From contig NZ_VAHM01000013.1 of assembly GCF_005796185.1 (NCBI RefSeq), positions 1-64,000 of the forward strand: a stretch of DNA of 64,000 nt, read 5' to 3'. Both the position numbers and the translations under genes were made by a program. The stretch is from Pseudarthrobacter sp. NamB4 (lineage in GTDB: Bacteria > Actinomycetota > Actinomycetes > Actinomycetales > Micrococcaceae). Of the stretch, positions 16,476-23,126 are shown in pieces. The notes beneath the pieces were generated by a model. The model saw only the letters and a list, made by a program, of their open reading frames with translations, was not told the origin of the DNA and ran no database searches. How positions within the stretch are numbered: the stretch's first letter is position 1; the number at the start of each line of letters is the position of its first letter.

Positions 16476-17102
16476 TCACCCGCAAAACCTCGTCCGTGCA
16501 GCGGCGCCGACAGCTTCGGCGTCAGCATACATCCCGTCCCCGAGCACGATGTTGCACCATCGGTGGGCGGTCCGGAGATTCTCCGGATCGTCGTCACGTC
16601 CGAACACAGCAATGGACGCAATATGGTCCAGCGTCGGATACCTGTCGTCGGACGGCCTGGCGTCAGGATCGGTAGGAAGCCCGCAGATTTGGCAAATGTA
16701 GTTGTCCCGCTCCAGCACCAACTTCCTATGCTTGGTGTGACCGCTGGATGATCCGCGCTTGCGAGCAGAAGGCGGGACCGACAGAACATCGGTAATACCT
16801 TTCCGGCGCTTGCAATGGGCGCACCGGCAGTCATCCGACCGTCCCCTCTTGTCCAGAACTGCACGACGGCAAACCTCGTGTTCCTTGACGAAGTCTGCCC
16901 GCGACTTGGCTGCCTCATGGGCCTCAGACCAGTAATAGATCTGGCAGCCATAGCAGAAGCCCAACGAGCTGGCCGCCGCCCGCCTCATGGCCCCGCAAAG
17001 GTTCGAGCAGTAGTCTCGGCTCCTCTGGTGGGACTCAAACTCGATGCCGCACCCTTCGCAAATTACCTGCTCACGAAAGGGCGGTCCTGGGGGGCGGGGC
17101 AC
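16476..17102 (-). CDS. HNH endonuclease with N-terminal zinc fingers
   Basis: A 208-residue protein. The C-terminal half is a classic HNH nuclease: Cys137 and Cys140 in YICQICG, Asp159-His160 in LDHIASI, Asn175 in PENLR, His180, and Cys183-Asn184 in RWCN. The N-terminal half has several cysteine pairs (Cys15/Cys18, Cys32/Cys36, Cys50/Cys53, Cys92/Cys94/Cys97) that probably bind zinc and contact nucleic acid. The start is GTG 17102, which shares its G with the TAG stop of the HIRAN gene and has a GGAAAGG/GGCGGAG ribosome-binding site. An upstream in-frame ATG (17168) would overlap the previous gene by 67 bp. It is the last gene of the four-gene operon and the most likely DNA-cutting effector. 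Confidence 0.88.
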   Translation of the reverse strand: MPRPPGPPFREQVICEGCGIEFESHQRSRDYCSNLCGAMRRAAASSLGFCYGCQIYYWSEAHEAAKSRADFVKEHEVCRRAVLDKRGRSDDCRCAHCKRRKGITDVLSVPPSARKRGSSSGHTKHRKLVLERDNYICQICGLPTDPDARPSDDRYPTLDHIASIAVFGRDDDPENLRTAHRWCNIVLGDGMYADAEAVGAAARTRFCG

Positions 17103-17725
17103 TACTCCGCCTTTCCTACCGTCTTGGCAAACGACCTGAGCTTCGGAATTGCAGGAAGGTCCACCCACATGCGGATCGAGTTCGGCGCTGGCGCCGTGCC
17201 GCTGACCCGGTAGGCGCCGAACCCAAGCTCGTCAAAGATGGGAGACAGGGCCGCAGCCTTCGCCTCCGACAGGTGACCTATCTTCCGCCCCTTGCCGTAG
17301 ACGGCGACGGCGTTCGCATCCCACTCATTCTTCGGCTCGCGGACAAGCAAGTACTCATTGCCACCGTGCTTGTATCGGCCTGCGTCGCTGACCCAGAACG
17401 CCGAGCCGACGATGCGGAATCGGCTGGACGGAAGCTCACGAAGGTCGAGGATAAACACCTTTGTATCGTCGAGCGTGACCTTCTTAATGCTCGCGGCCTT
17501 CGGCGTAAGCTCCCGCTCGGGCTCAGCCGCCGCCTCTTCAGCAGTGACGCTAGGCGCCAGCGGCGGCGCTTGTGGCTCCGGCGAGGTAACAGGGGCGTTC
17601 ACAGCCACCGCTTCCCTCGGTGGTTGCGTCACCGCCACGGCAGGCTCATCCTCACGCCGTTTCGGCGCGTCTATGTCCTGATCCACGCCCTTCAGCCAGC
17701 CGGTTAGCTTCTTCATCATCCCCAT
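17102..17725 (-). CDS. HIRAN-domain protein
   Basis: A 207-residue protein. Residues about 103-190 match the HIRAN domain: RFRIVGSAFWVS, LLVREPKNEWDANAVAVYG, KIGHLSEAKAA and a final FGAYRVSG strand. HIRAN domains of Rad5/HLTF bind 3' ends of single-stranded DNA, and bacterial versions occur beside nucleases and helicases. Residues 20-75 are a proline/alanine/glutamate-rich linker. The start is ATG 17725; the open frame extends to 17836 into the previous gene, and ATGs at 17719 and 17716 are also possible. It lies 19 bp after the HEPN-like gene and overlaps the HNH gene by one base, so HIRAN and HNH are probably made together as a sensor/nuclease pair. Confidence 0.82.
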   Translation of the reverse strand: MGMMKKLTGWLKGVDQDIDAPKRREDEPAVAVTQPPREAVAVNAPVTSPEPQAPPLAPSVTAEEAAAEPERELTPKAASIKKVTLDDTKVFILDLRELPSSRFRIVGSAFWVSDAGRYKHGGNEYLLVREPKNEWDANAVAVYGKGRKIGHLSEAKAAALSPIFDELGFGAYRVSGTAPAPNSIRMWVDLPAIPKLRSFAKTVGKAE

Positions 17726-17744
17726 GGGGGAAGCGTAACAGCGG

Positions 17745-18512
17745 CTATGACCCTTGCAGCGACTTGATAAGCTTCTCCGCTTCCTCGATGCCCGGCGGCA
17801 ACAAACGGAGGGTGCTGTCAGCCTCGTCGAACTCAATCCACCGGGCCTTATGCAGTGGCCTCAGCGTCTGATTCCGCAGGTTGTGCTTGTTGCTGTGCTC
17901 CATCCAACGGATCACTTCACTTTCAGTCGCCTCGGTAACGCCGGCCAGAAGCAGCAGCAGTTGCTCCTTACGCGAGAGCCCTGGCTGGAGAACCCGCTTC
18001 TTGTCGCCGCGCTGCCACACCAAGGCGATCTGCCGCTCCACCAACTCCTCGACCACGTCAGCCGCCTCCTGCGTGCTGCACGTGTGAAGGAGCCTGACGA
18101 GCTCGGCGACGAGCCACTTACTCATGTAGAGGACAACGGTAGCGTCCATCTGGTTGGGGTCGACGTCGCCCCCGGCGTGCCCGACGCCGCGGTTGTTCCT
18201 TATCTCGTACAACCCCACCAGCATCCGAGGAATCTGAATCCTCGCCGACCGCACCGCCTGCGGGTACTTCTGTTCCAGCCCTTGGCACGCCTGAACCATG
18301 TTGCGGGGCTTCACGGCACGTGCTGAGTAGGTCCCTGACAGGTAGCCGTCGACGGCAGTAAAGACCGCTTCGCACAGCTTGCCGCCGTTGAGCTCCGACG
18401 GCTCCCACCTGTGCTGCTCGAAGTTAGCAACAACCTCGGTGAACGCCGAGAGCACATCAGTCGCCAGCCCGACGGGAAGGACGGACAGCGCTCCCTTGGC
18501 GTCAACCGGCAT
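17745..18512 (-). CDS. HEPN-like protein with R-x6-H motif and winged-helix-like C-terminus
   Basis: A 255-residue, largely helical protein. It contains EIRNNRGVGHAGGD, in which Arg105, Asn106 and His112 (counting from ATG 18512) form the RN-x-H arrangement typical of HEPN ribonuclease active sites and of Abi_C-type abortive-infection proteins. A helix pair follows (MSKWLVAELVRLLHTC; VVEELVERQIALVW). The C-terminus (NLRNQTLRPLHKARWIEFD...LLPPGIEEAEKLI) looks like a winged helix. The start is ATG 18512, which overlaps the previous gene by 11 bp; TTG 18530 is an alternative with AAGG upstream. The HEPN assignment is by motif only; a fold prediction would test it. Second gene of the operon. Confidence 0.65.
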   Translation of the reverse strand: MPVDAKGALSVLPVGLATDVLSAFTEVVANFEQHRWEPSELNGGKLCEAVFTAVDGYLSGTYSARAVKPRNMVQACQGLEQKYPQAVRSARIQIPRMLVGLYEIRNNRGVGHAGGDVDPNQMDATVVLYMSKWLVAELVRLLHTCSTQEAADVVEELVERQIALVWQRGDKKRVLQPGLSRKEQLLLLLAGVTEATESEVIRWMEHSNKHNLRNQTLRPLHKARWIEFDEADSTLRLLPPGIEEAEKLIKSLQGS

Positions 18513-19047
18513 TCTCGACCATTTCTTCAACAGCCTTCAACCCCGGCTGGGTCAGCTTCAGAACCCGCCGCGTCTTGTCGGCAGCACCGCCACCCAACTG
18601 CGCCACGAACTTAGGCGACTTCGCCTTCATCCGATCCACTACCTTGTTGAGGCCCGGAATGTCCTCGCCTTGGTCCCTAAGGAGTTTATTGATGTCACCG
18701 TTGCCGAATGTCTCCTTTGCCAGCTTCACTTGCAGCCAGTAGGCCGCGACAAGAAAACGCTCCTGCGAGCCGGGCGGGCTGCAGTGGCTGTAGAGCTCCC
18801 CAAAGTGCTGGAAGCGATCCGCAATGGGGACTTCGGGGTCTGTCGCCTCCAACTCGCCAACAAAAACGGGTGATGCAGGCTCTGGCTCGTTCTGCTGCCG
18901 CTGCTGTGGAGACCGCCCCATCGTGAAATCTGACGCCGCCGCGTACTTCGCATACGCCCATCCCAGCACCCGCGCCCGGGTCTCGTCGTCAAGCGAAACG
19001 AAGGCGTCTTCGATGGCCCCCATAGCTTCGATCTCAGCACTTGGCAT
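18502..19047 (-). CDS. Unrecognised first gene of the four-gene operon (winged-helix-like C-terminus)
   Basis: A 181-residue protein. The N-terminal part (EIEAMGAIEDAFVSLDDETRARVLGWAYAKY) is a helical segment seen in many actinobacterial hypotheticals, followed by a polar Gln/Glu linker. The C-terminal half (QERFLVAAYWLQ; GDINKLLRDQGEDIPG; LNKVVDRM; VLKLTQPGLKAVEEM) resembles a winged helix-turn-helix. The start is ATG 19047, with GGGGA 5 nt upstream; ATG 19059 is also in frame. Its stop overlaps the next gene by 11 bp. It may be a regulator, adaptor or antitoxin for the HEPN-like partner, but this is inference from layout. The promoter must lie within 19048-19204, beside the attR core. Confidence 0.65.
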   Translation of the reverse strand: MPSAEIEAMGAIEDAFVSLDDETRARVLGWAYAKYAAASDFTMGRSPQQRQQNEPEPASPVFVGELEATDPEVPIADRFQHFGELYSHCSPPGSQERFLVAAYWLQVKLAKETFGNGDINKLLRDQGEDIPGLNKVVDRMKAKSPKFVAQLGGGAADKTRRVLKLTQPGLKAVEEMVENAG

Positions 19048-19185
19048 CTGTATCCCCATTTGATCGATCCGGCGGACCCCTCCGGCCCCTACCACAAGTT
19101 TACCGGCGGGTAGCGGATAGCACGCGGGAAACGAGCAAGAAACTACACATATGTCATTCCCCCGGTAGCGAACACACCTCATGTG

Positions 19186-19284
19186 TCATTTGCTGGACAA
19201 CGGCTGGCCGATGTCGGCTTCCACTTCGACCAGGTATCCGTTCAGCCCCACCAGGGCAATGGAGTAGGTACGGCCCAGGGGCAT
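19186..19284 (-). pseudogene. comM: comM, 5' part of the split gene
   Basis: ATG 19284 begins MPLGRTYSIALVGLNGY and VEVEADIGQ, the conserved ComM/YifB N-terminus. After Gln27 the frame enters the element and ends PLSSK-stop at 19186, so only a 32-residue peptide is made. The ATG overlaps the yraN TGA by one base (TGATG), showing the original coupling. The matching downstream part is at 8384-9856. Confidence 0.93.
19205..19212. other. attR core of the comM element
   Basis: TGGCCGAT, the right copy of the shared core. To its right the sequence is comM codons 24 and lower (GTCGGCTTCC, antisense); to its left (GGACAACGGC) it is the element. Two near-identical 10-mers, ATATGTCATT and ATGTGTCATT, lie within 60 bp on the element side and may be recombinase or regulator contacts. 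Confidence 0.85.
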
Positions 19285-19640
19285 CACCCCACCCCCCTGA
19301 GATGTTCCACCAGGGGGGAGCCGCCGCCGTCGTCAATCACCGCGATGACATCAACACGCCGCAGCGGCATCCCCAGCTCGCGGTCACGGCACCACGCGGC
19401 ACCAAGCCGGTGAAGCCGGGCGAGTTTGCCGGGGCCGACGGCTTCGAACGGATGGCCGTAATCCAGGGAACGGCGGGTCTTTACTTCAGCGATAACCAGG
19501 GCGTCGCCGTCAAGGGCAACAATGTCTATTTCACCTTCGGTACACCGCCAGTTGCGCTCCACCACCAGCATGCCAAGGGTTTCCAGATAGTCAGCGGCCA
19601 AGTCCTCGCCGTGCCGGCCCAGCAGGTCTTTTGATTTCAT
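19284..19640 (-). CDS. yraN: YraN/UPF0102 family nuclease-like protein
   Basis: A 118-residue protein of the UPF0102 family, with the restriction-endonuclease-like core visible as GRHGEDLAADYLE, EGEIDIVALDGDALVIAEVKTR. The conserved Glu/Asp-x-Glu-x-Lys pattern (EIDIVA...IAEVKTR) suggests a nuclease fold, but cellular function is not established. A strong ribosome-binding site (GGAGGT) precedes ATG 19640. It is the first gene of the ancestral yraN-comM-dprA operon, and its stop overlaps the comM start. The 119 bp upstream hold no gene. Confidence 0.9.
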   Translation of the reverse strand: MKSKDLLGRHGEDLAADYLETLGMLVVERNWRCTEGEIDIVALDGDALVIAEVKTRRSLDYGHPFEAVGPGKLARLHRLGAAWCRDRELGMPLRRVDVIAVIDDGGGSPLVEHLRGVG

Positions 19641-19759
19641 TTCTACCTCCGCAACCAGCCTGATGCGGCGGGTTTACGGAGGACAGGGGGCCAGTCCCGT
19701 ATGTGGACCAGCCAGGGCCGGAAGCCCCTGTGCAGGACAAGTCCGGGTAGGGTGAAGCG

Positions 19760-20086
19760 CTAGTGGCCCAAGTCGACGTCCTTCGGCAGCGCCAGTTCCT
19801 CGCTGCGCGGCAGCTCTTCGACGTTGACATCCTTGAAGGTCAGGACGCGGACACTCTTGACGAACCGCGCCGAGCGGTAGACGTCCCAGACCCAGGCGTC
19901 CTGCAGCGTCAGGTCGAAATAGACCTCGCCGTCCGCGCTGCGGGCCTGCAGATCCACATGGTTGGCCAGGTAAAAGCGCCGTTCGGTCTCAACCACGTAA
20001 CTGAACAGGCCGACGACATCGCGGTATTCACGGTAGAGCTGAAGCTCCATGTCGGTTTCGTAGTTTTCAAGGTCCTCAGCACTCAT
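19760..20086 (-). CDS. DUF2469 family protein
   Basis: A 108-residue protein of the actinobacterial DUF2469 family (Mycobacterium Rv2901c type), recognised from SAEDLENYETDMELQLYREYRDVV and the YLANHVDL segment. Function unknown. Gene order rnhB-DUF2469-yraN is conserved in Actinobacteria. The start ATG 20086 matches the family N-terminus; the frame stays open to 20104. Confidence 0.88.
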   Translation of the reverse strand: MSAEDLENYETDMELQLYREYRDVVGLFSYVVETERRFYLANHVDLQARSADGEVYFDLTLQDAWVWDVYRSARFVKSVRVLTFKDVNVEELPRSEELALPKDVDLGH

Positions 20087-20136
20087 GCTTCCATCTTGCA
20101 CCATCCGCAGGTCTGCTGGCGCCCGGGCGGGAACCT

Positions 20137-20940
20137 TCAGCCTACGCCGGCCGGCTCTTCCGCGTCAGTTGGCTCTTCGCCGTCGTCCAGCTCTTCCCCG
20201 CCGGCCAGCCCGCCGTCGAGCAGGTCGCCGCCCAGGAGCCGCCAGCTGACCCGGTGGTAGGGCGTGGGGCCGGCTGCGCGGAGGACGTCGCGGTGCCGCA
20301 CGGTGGCATACCCCTTGTTGATGTCCCAACCGAAGTCAGGAAACTCAAGGTGCAGTTCCCGCATCATCCGGTCCCGTTCAACCTTGGCGATGACGCTTGC
20401 CGCCGCAACACTCAGGCACTGCATATCGGCCTTGACCTTGGTGTGGACGGGAGCGTCGCAGCTGGCCTCGAACACCGGCTCCTCAAACAGAGAGAGCTGT
20501 TCAGCGGGGGAAAGCCAGTTGTGGCTTCCGTCCAGGAGCACAGCCTCCGGGCGGATCCCTGTTGAGACAACGTCCTGCCAGGCCCGGCTCCCGGCCAGGC
20601 GCAGCGCAGCGATAATCCCGAGGGAATCGATCTCCTGGGCGGAGGCGTGACCGACGGCAGCTGCCACGCTCCACCGGCGGACCAGCGGGTCCAGGCGTTC
20701 CCGCTCGGCGGGGGTCAGCAGCTTGCTGTCCCGCACGCCGGCCAACGGCTTCTGGCGTTCCAGGTCCACCACGGCGATGCCTACGCTGACGGGGCCGGCA
20801 AGGGCGCCACGCCCCACTTCATCCACTCCTGCCAGGTAGCGGATGCCCTGCGCCTTAAAGGTCCGCTCATGCCTGAGCGACGGCGCCTTGCTGCGGAGGG
20901 GCGCCTTGGAACCCGGGCGGGCCTTGACTGCGGGAGGCAT
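20137..20940 (-). CDS. rnhB: Ribonuclease HII
   Basis: A 267-residue enzyme that cuts RNA in RNA/DNA hybrids and removes misincorporated ribonucleotides. The acidic active site is visible: Asp and Glu in [13 protein letters not shown], Asp in LLDGSHN, and Asp in [17 protein letters not shown]. It has an N-terminal basic extension of about 30 residues and an acidic C-terminal tail ([17 protein letters not shown]) beyond the usual domain. ATG 20940 lies 2 bp after the signal peptidase stop. Confidence 0.94.
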   Translation of the reverse strand: MPPAVKARPGSKAPLRSKAPSLRHERTFKAQGIRYLAGVDEVGRGALAGPVSVGIAVVDLERQKPLAGVRDSKLLTPAERERLDPLVRRWSVAAAVGHASAQEIDSLGIIAALRLAGSRAWQDVVSTGIRPEAVLLDGSHNWLSPAEQLSLFEEPVFEASCDAPVHTKVKADMQCLSVAAASVIAKVERDRMMRELHLEFPDFGWDINKGYATVRHRDVLRAAGPTPYHRVSWRLLGGDLLDGGLAGGEELDDGEEPTDAEEPAGVG

Positions 20941-20942
20941 GG

Positions 20943-21767
20943 TCAAGGTGCCGCCGGCACGTTCCGGAAAACGTCCGGGTGGTTGTCGAGGGTGGTGATG
21001 CGGTTCAGGGGCCATGCAATGACGGCGGCCTTGCCTTCGAGGTCGTCAAGATCGATGAAACCGCCGTCGGAATCCATGTGGGCGCGGGAGTCGGCGGAGT
21101 GGTTCCGGTTGTCGCCCATCACCCACACTTTCCCTTCGGGAACAACCACATCGAAGTTGCGGATCTGCGGGACCTCAGCGGGGTTGACGTAGGTCTCGTC
21201 AATGGCGGTCCCATTGATGGTCAGTTTACCGCCGGTGTCGCAGCACACCACGTGGTCACCCGGCAGTCCGATGACCCTTTTGACCAGGTGCTGTTCGGAG
21301 TTGTCCGGCAGCAGGCCTACGAACGTCAGGCCTTCCTGGACCCACGTGAAGGGTCCCTGCGCCTGCTCCGGCGCGGCCGGCAGCCAGCCTTTAGTGTCCC
21401 GGAACACCACCACGTCGCCGCGGCTGAGGGAGAAGGGCTCGGGTACCAGGAGGTTGACGAAGATACGGTCGTCCACGTCCAGGGTGTTGACCATGGACTC
21501 CGACGGAATGAAAAACGCCCGGAACAGGAACGTCTTGATGAGGAAGGAGAGTACGACGGCGATGACCACCACCGTGGCGATTTCCTTCAGCCAGGCAAAG
21601 ACAGGGTTGCCTGCAGGCTTTCCTGCCGCTTTCGCGGCCGAACGGCTGCCTGCGGCGGCGGGAGCAGCAGCGTCAGGACGCCGGCCGCCCGCCGTGGAGA
21701 CATCGGCCGGAGCGTCCGAAGCGCCGTCGTGACGCGGCTTAGGAAGCCGTGCGTGGTTCTCGGGCAT
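20943..21767 (-). CDS. lepB: Signal peptidase I (second copy)
   Basis: A 274-residue membrane protease that removes Sec/Tat signal peptides. A long Ala/Pro-rich cytoplasmic N-terminus (1-55) is followed by one membrane helix (about 60-84). The catalytic dyad is Ser91 in IPSESM and Lys163 in [12 protein letters not shown]; the C-terminal [11 protein letters not shown] box is present. It starts 3 bp after lepB at 21771, making a tandem pair, and is followed by rnhB. The two copies differ in length and linker and may favour different substrates. Confidence 0.94.
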   Translation of the reverse strand: MPENHARLPKPRHDGASDAPADVSTAGGRRPDAAAPAAAGSRSAAKAAGKPAGNPVFAWLKEIATVVVIAVVLSFLIKTFLFRAFFIPSESMVNTLDVDDRIFVNLLVPEPFSLSRGDVVVFRDTKGWLPAAPEQAQGPFTWVQEGLTFVGLLPDNSEQHLVKRVIGLPGDHVVCCDTGGKLTINGTAIDETYVNPAEVPQIRNFDVVVPEGKVWVMGDNRNHSADSRAHMDSDGGFIDLDDLEGKAAVIAWPLNRITTLDNHPDVFRNVPAAP

Positions 21768-21770
21768 CTA

Positions 21771-22448
21771 CTACTGTCCGTTCTCTGTTGAAGGTCCTGC
21801 CGCAGGCGGACGGGGTACTGGAGCAAATCTATCAAGGGGCCAGATAATCTGGACCGGCCTGCCGATCACCCTGTCCACGGGAACCATGCCGCCCCCAGGT
21901 GCGCCGAGCAGGCTCCGGGAATCGGCGGAACGGGACCGGTGGTCGCCCATCAGCCACAGGCGCCCCTCTGGGACCACGGCGCTGAACTTCTGGCTGCTGG
22001 GCGCGTCGCCGCCGAAAATGTACGGCTCTTCCAATGGCTCCCCGTTGACCGTCACCTTGCCGTCTGGACTGCAGCAGGCCACCGAGTCGCCAGGCAAACC
22101 AATGACCCTCTTGACGTACGTGGTGTCACTGCCGGTAAACCCAAGCCACTGGGTGATGCCGGCAGCAGTGTCCGCGAGCCGGCCCCTGCCGCTGTTCAGC
22201 GGGGCGAACGTGCCCCGGCCGTCGAAGACGACGATGTCCCCGCGCCGGATGGGTTCCTGCTGGAAGCCGGTCCGGGAAACCAGGATTCGGTCCCCGCCGT
22301 CCAGCACAGGTTCCATGGAATCGGAGGGGATGAAGTAGACATCAAGCCACAGTGACCTCACCAGCCCGCTGATGGCGACCGCTAGAAGTACGGCAAGGAA
22401 CGCAAAACGCCAGCCCATGTTCCGGGGCTGGCGTTTTGTCTGGTCCAT
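21771..22448 (-). CDS. lepB: Signal peptidase I (first copy)
   Basis: A 225-residue signal peptidase with one N-terminal membrane helix (about 13-33), catalytic Ser44 in IPSDSM and Lys113 in [11 protein letters not shown], and the GDHRSRSADSR box. The start is uncertain: ATG 22448 is listed, but a 14-bp terminator-like inverted repeat (22403-22438) lies over its codons 4-16, and an in-frame ATG at 22418 (MGWRFAFLAV) would place the start inside the loop side of that repeat. The next gene upstream is rplS. Confidence 0.9.
   Translation of the reverse strand: MDQTKRQPRNMGWRFAFLAVLLAVAISGLVRSLWLDVYFIPSDSMEPVLDGGDRILVSRTGFQQEPIRRGDIVVFDGRGTFAPLNSGRGRLADTAAGITQWLGFTGSDTTYVKRVIGLPGDSVACCSPDGKVTVNGEPLEEPYIFGGDAPSSQKFSAVVPEGRLWLMGDHRSRSADSRSLLGAPGGGMVPVDRVIGRPVQIIWPLDRFAPVPRPPAAGPSTENGQ
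22403..22438. repeat. 14-bp perfect inverted repeat in the first codons of lepB, terminator-like
   Basis: CAAAACGCCAGCCC (22403-22416) and GGGCTGGCGTTTTG (22425-22438) form a perfect stem with an 8-nt loop. A-runs and T-runs sit at the base on both strands, so it resembles a bidirectional intrinsic terminator, probably for rplS, though it lies in the lepB reading frame. Confidence 0.8.
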
Positions 22449-22529
22449 AGTCCGTATCCTGGCGCTGGTGCATGGCTCCGGCGCTGGCCGGATACGGCTG
22501 CGGCCCAGCCTTCGTAGGTCCGAAAGGAC

Positions 22530-22889
22530 TTACTTGGCGGTGCTGAAGTCGCGCTTTTCCTTGATCTTCGCAGCCTTACCGCGCAGGGCGCGCATGTAGT
22601 AAAGCTTGGCACGGCGGACGTCACCCTTGGTGACGACCTCGATCTTTTCGATGATCGGGGAGTGTACCGGGAAGGTACGCTCCACGCCGACGCCGAAGGA
22701 TACCTTGCGGACCGTGAAGGTCTCGCGGACGCCCTCGCCCTGGCGGCCCAGGACGAAGCCCTGGAAAACCTGGACACGGGTGTTCTTGCCTTCGATGATG
22801 TTCACGTGCACCTTGAGGGTGTCGCCCGCGCGGAACTCGGGAACATCGCTGCGCAGCGAAGCTGCATCTACGGAATCGAGAATATGCAT
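22530..22889 (-). CDS. rplS: 50S ribosomal protein L19
   Basis: A 119-residue ribosomal protein at the 30S-50S interface. It has the L19 signature [32 protein letters not shown] and the C-terminal [18 protein letters not shown]. The start is ATG 22889 ([10 protein letters not shown]), with GGAGTG upstream; the open frame extends to 22925 without support. Its usual neighbour trmD lies upstream on the same strand, separated by a hairpin. Confidence 0.97.
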   Translation of the reverse strand: MHILDSVDAASLRSDVPEFRAGDTLKVHVNIIEGKNTRVQVFQGFVLGRQGEGVRETFTVRKVSFGVGVERTFPVHSPIIEKIEVVTKGDVRRAKLYYMRALRGKAAKIKEKRDFSTAK

Positions 22890-22994
22890 TGTTTGCACTC
22901 CTGGTGAACGCCACAGGTCATTCACTTTGGGTCACGGCAGGAAAGCCCGGACGCCGTACTGGCGGACCGCAGATTTCTGCCGAAAGTTAAGTGT

Positions 22995-23023
22995 CCGGCC
23001 CCTTCACTGATTGACGGGGCCGG
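22995..23023 (-). terminator. Hairpin between trmD and rplS
   Basis: An 8-bp stem CCGGCCCC/GGGGCCGG with a 13-nt loop in the 237-bp gap between trmD and rplS. No strong T-tract. It may separate the rpsP-trmD unit from rplS. Confidence 0.5.
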
Positions 23024-23126
23024 TTGTCTTGGCTGTTGGTTGCGCTCCCCCTGTGGCAGGTGCGGACCCAGCAGACACAAGGACTAATTTTGCCACACTG
23101 GGCAGGTTACAGCCAATCCCGGCAGG

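Larger units (their letters stand above)
9849..19212 (+). mobile_element. 9.36-kb integrative element in comM, serine-recombinase type
   Basis: The element is bounded by two copies of TGGCCGAT (9849-9856 and 19205-19212). A large serine recombinase begins 17 bp inside the left end, reading inward. The two comM parts lie exactly outside the cores and in the right order, and deletion of 9,356 bp restores the frame, so the boundaries are seen directly. Contents from left to right: recombinase, a small overlapping frame and terminator, a 600-bp non-coding stretch with an inverted repeat, five or six small unrecognised genes, a deoxyribosyltransferase/TIR-like gene, and a four-gene minus-strand operon next to the right end. 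No capsid, terminase, portal, conjugation or relaxase gene is recognised, so it is not a complete phage or conjugative element. A phage satellite or a non-autonomous island remains possible. Confidence 0.93.

Noticed and set aside
16259-16951. 230-codon minus-strand frame overlapping the HNH gene, with a protein-like end (AELAAAIETIFAVGVALRLAHKEG)
   Set aside because: The first two thirds are out of frame with a clear HNH gene. The end could be a remnant or a small separate frame, but it has no start or ribosome-binding site and overlaps the convergent gene.
9849-19212. Element as a prophage or conjugative element
   Set aside because: No capsid, portal, terminase, tail, lysis, relaxase or FtsK/VirB4-type gene is seen in 9.4 kb.
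9849-19212. tRNA gene as attachment site
   Set aside because: No tRNA-like sequence at either end; the target is the comM reading frame.
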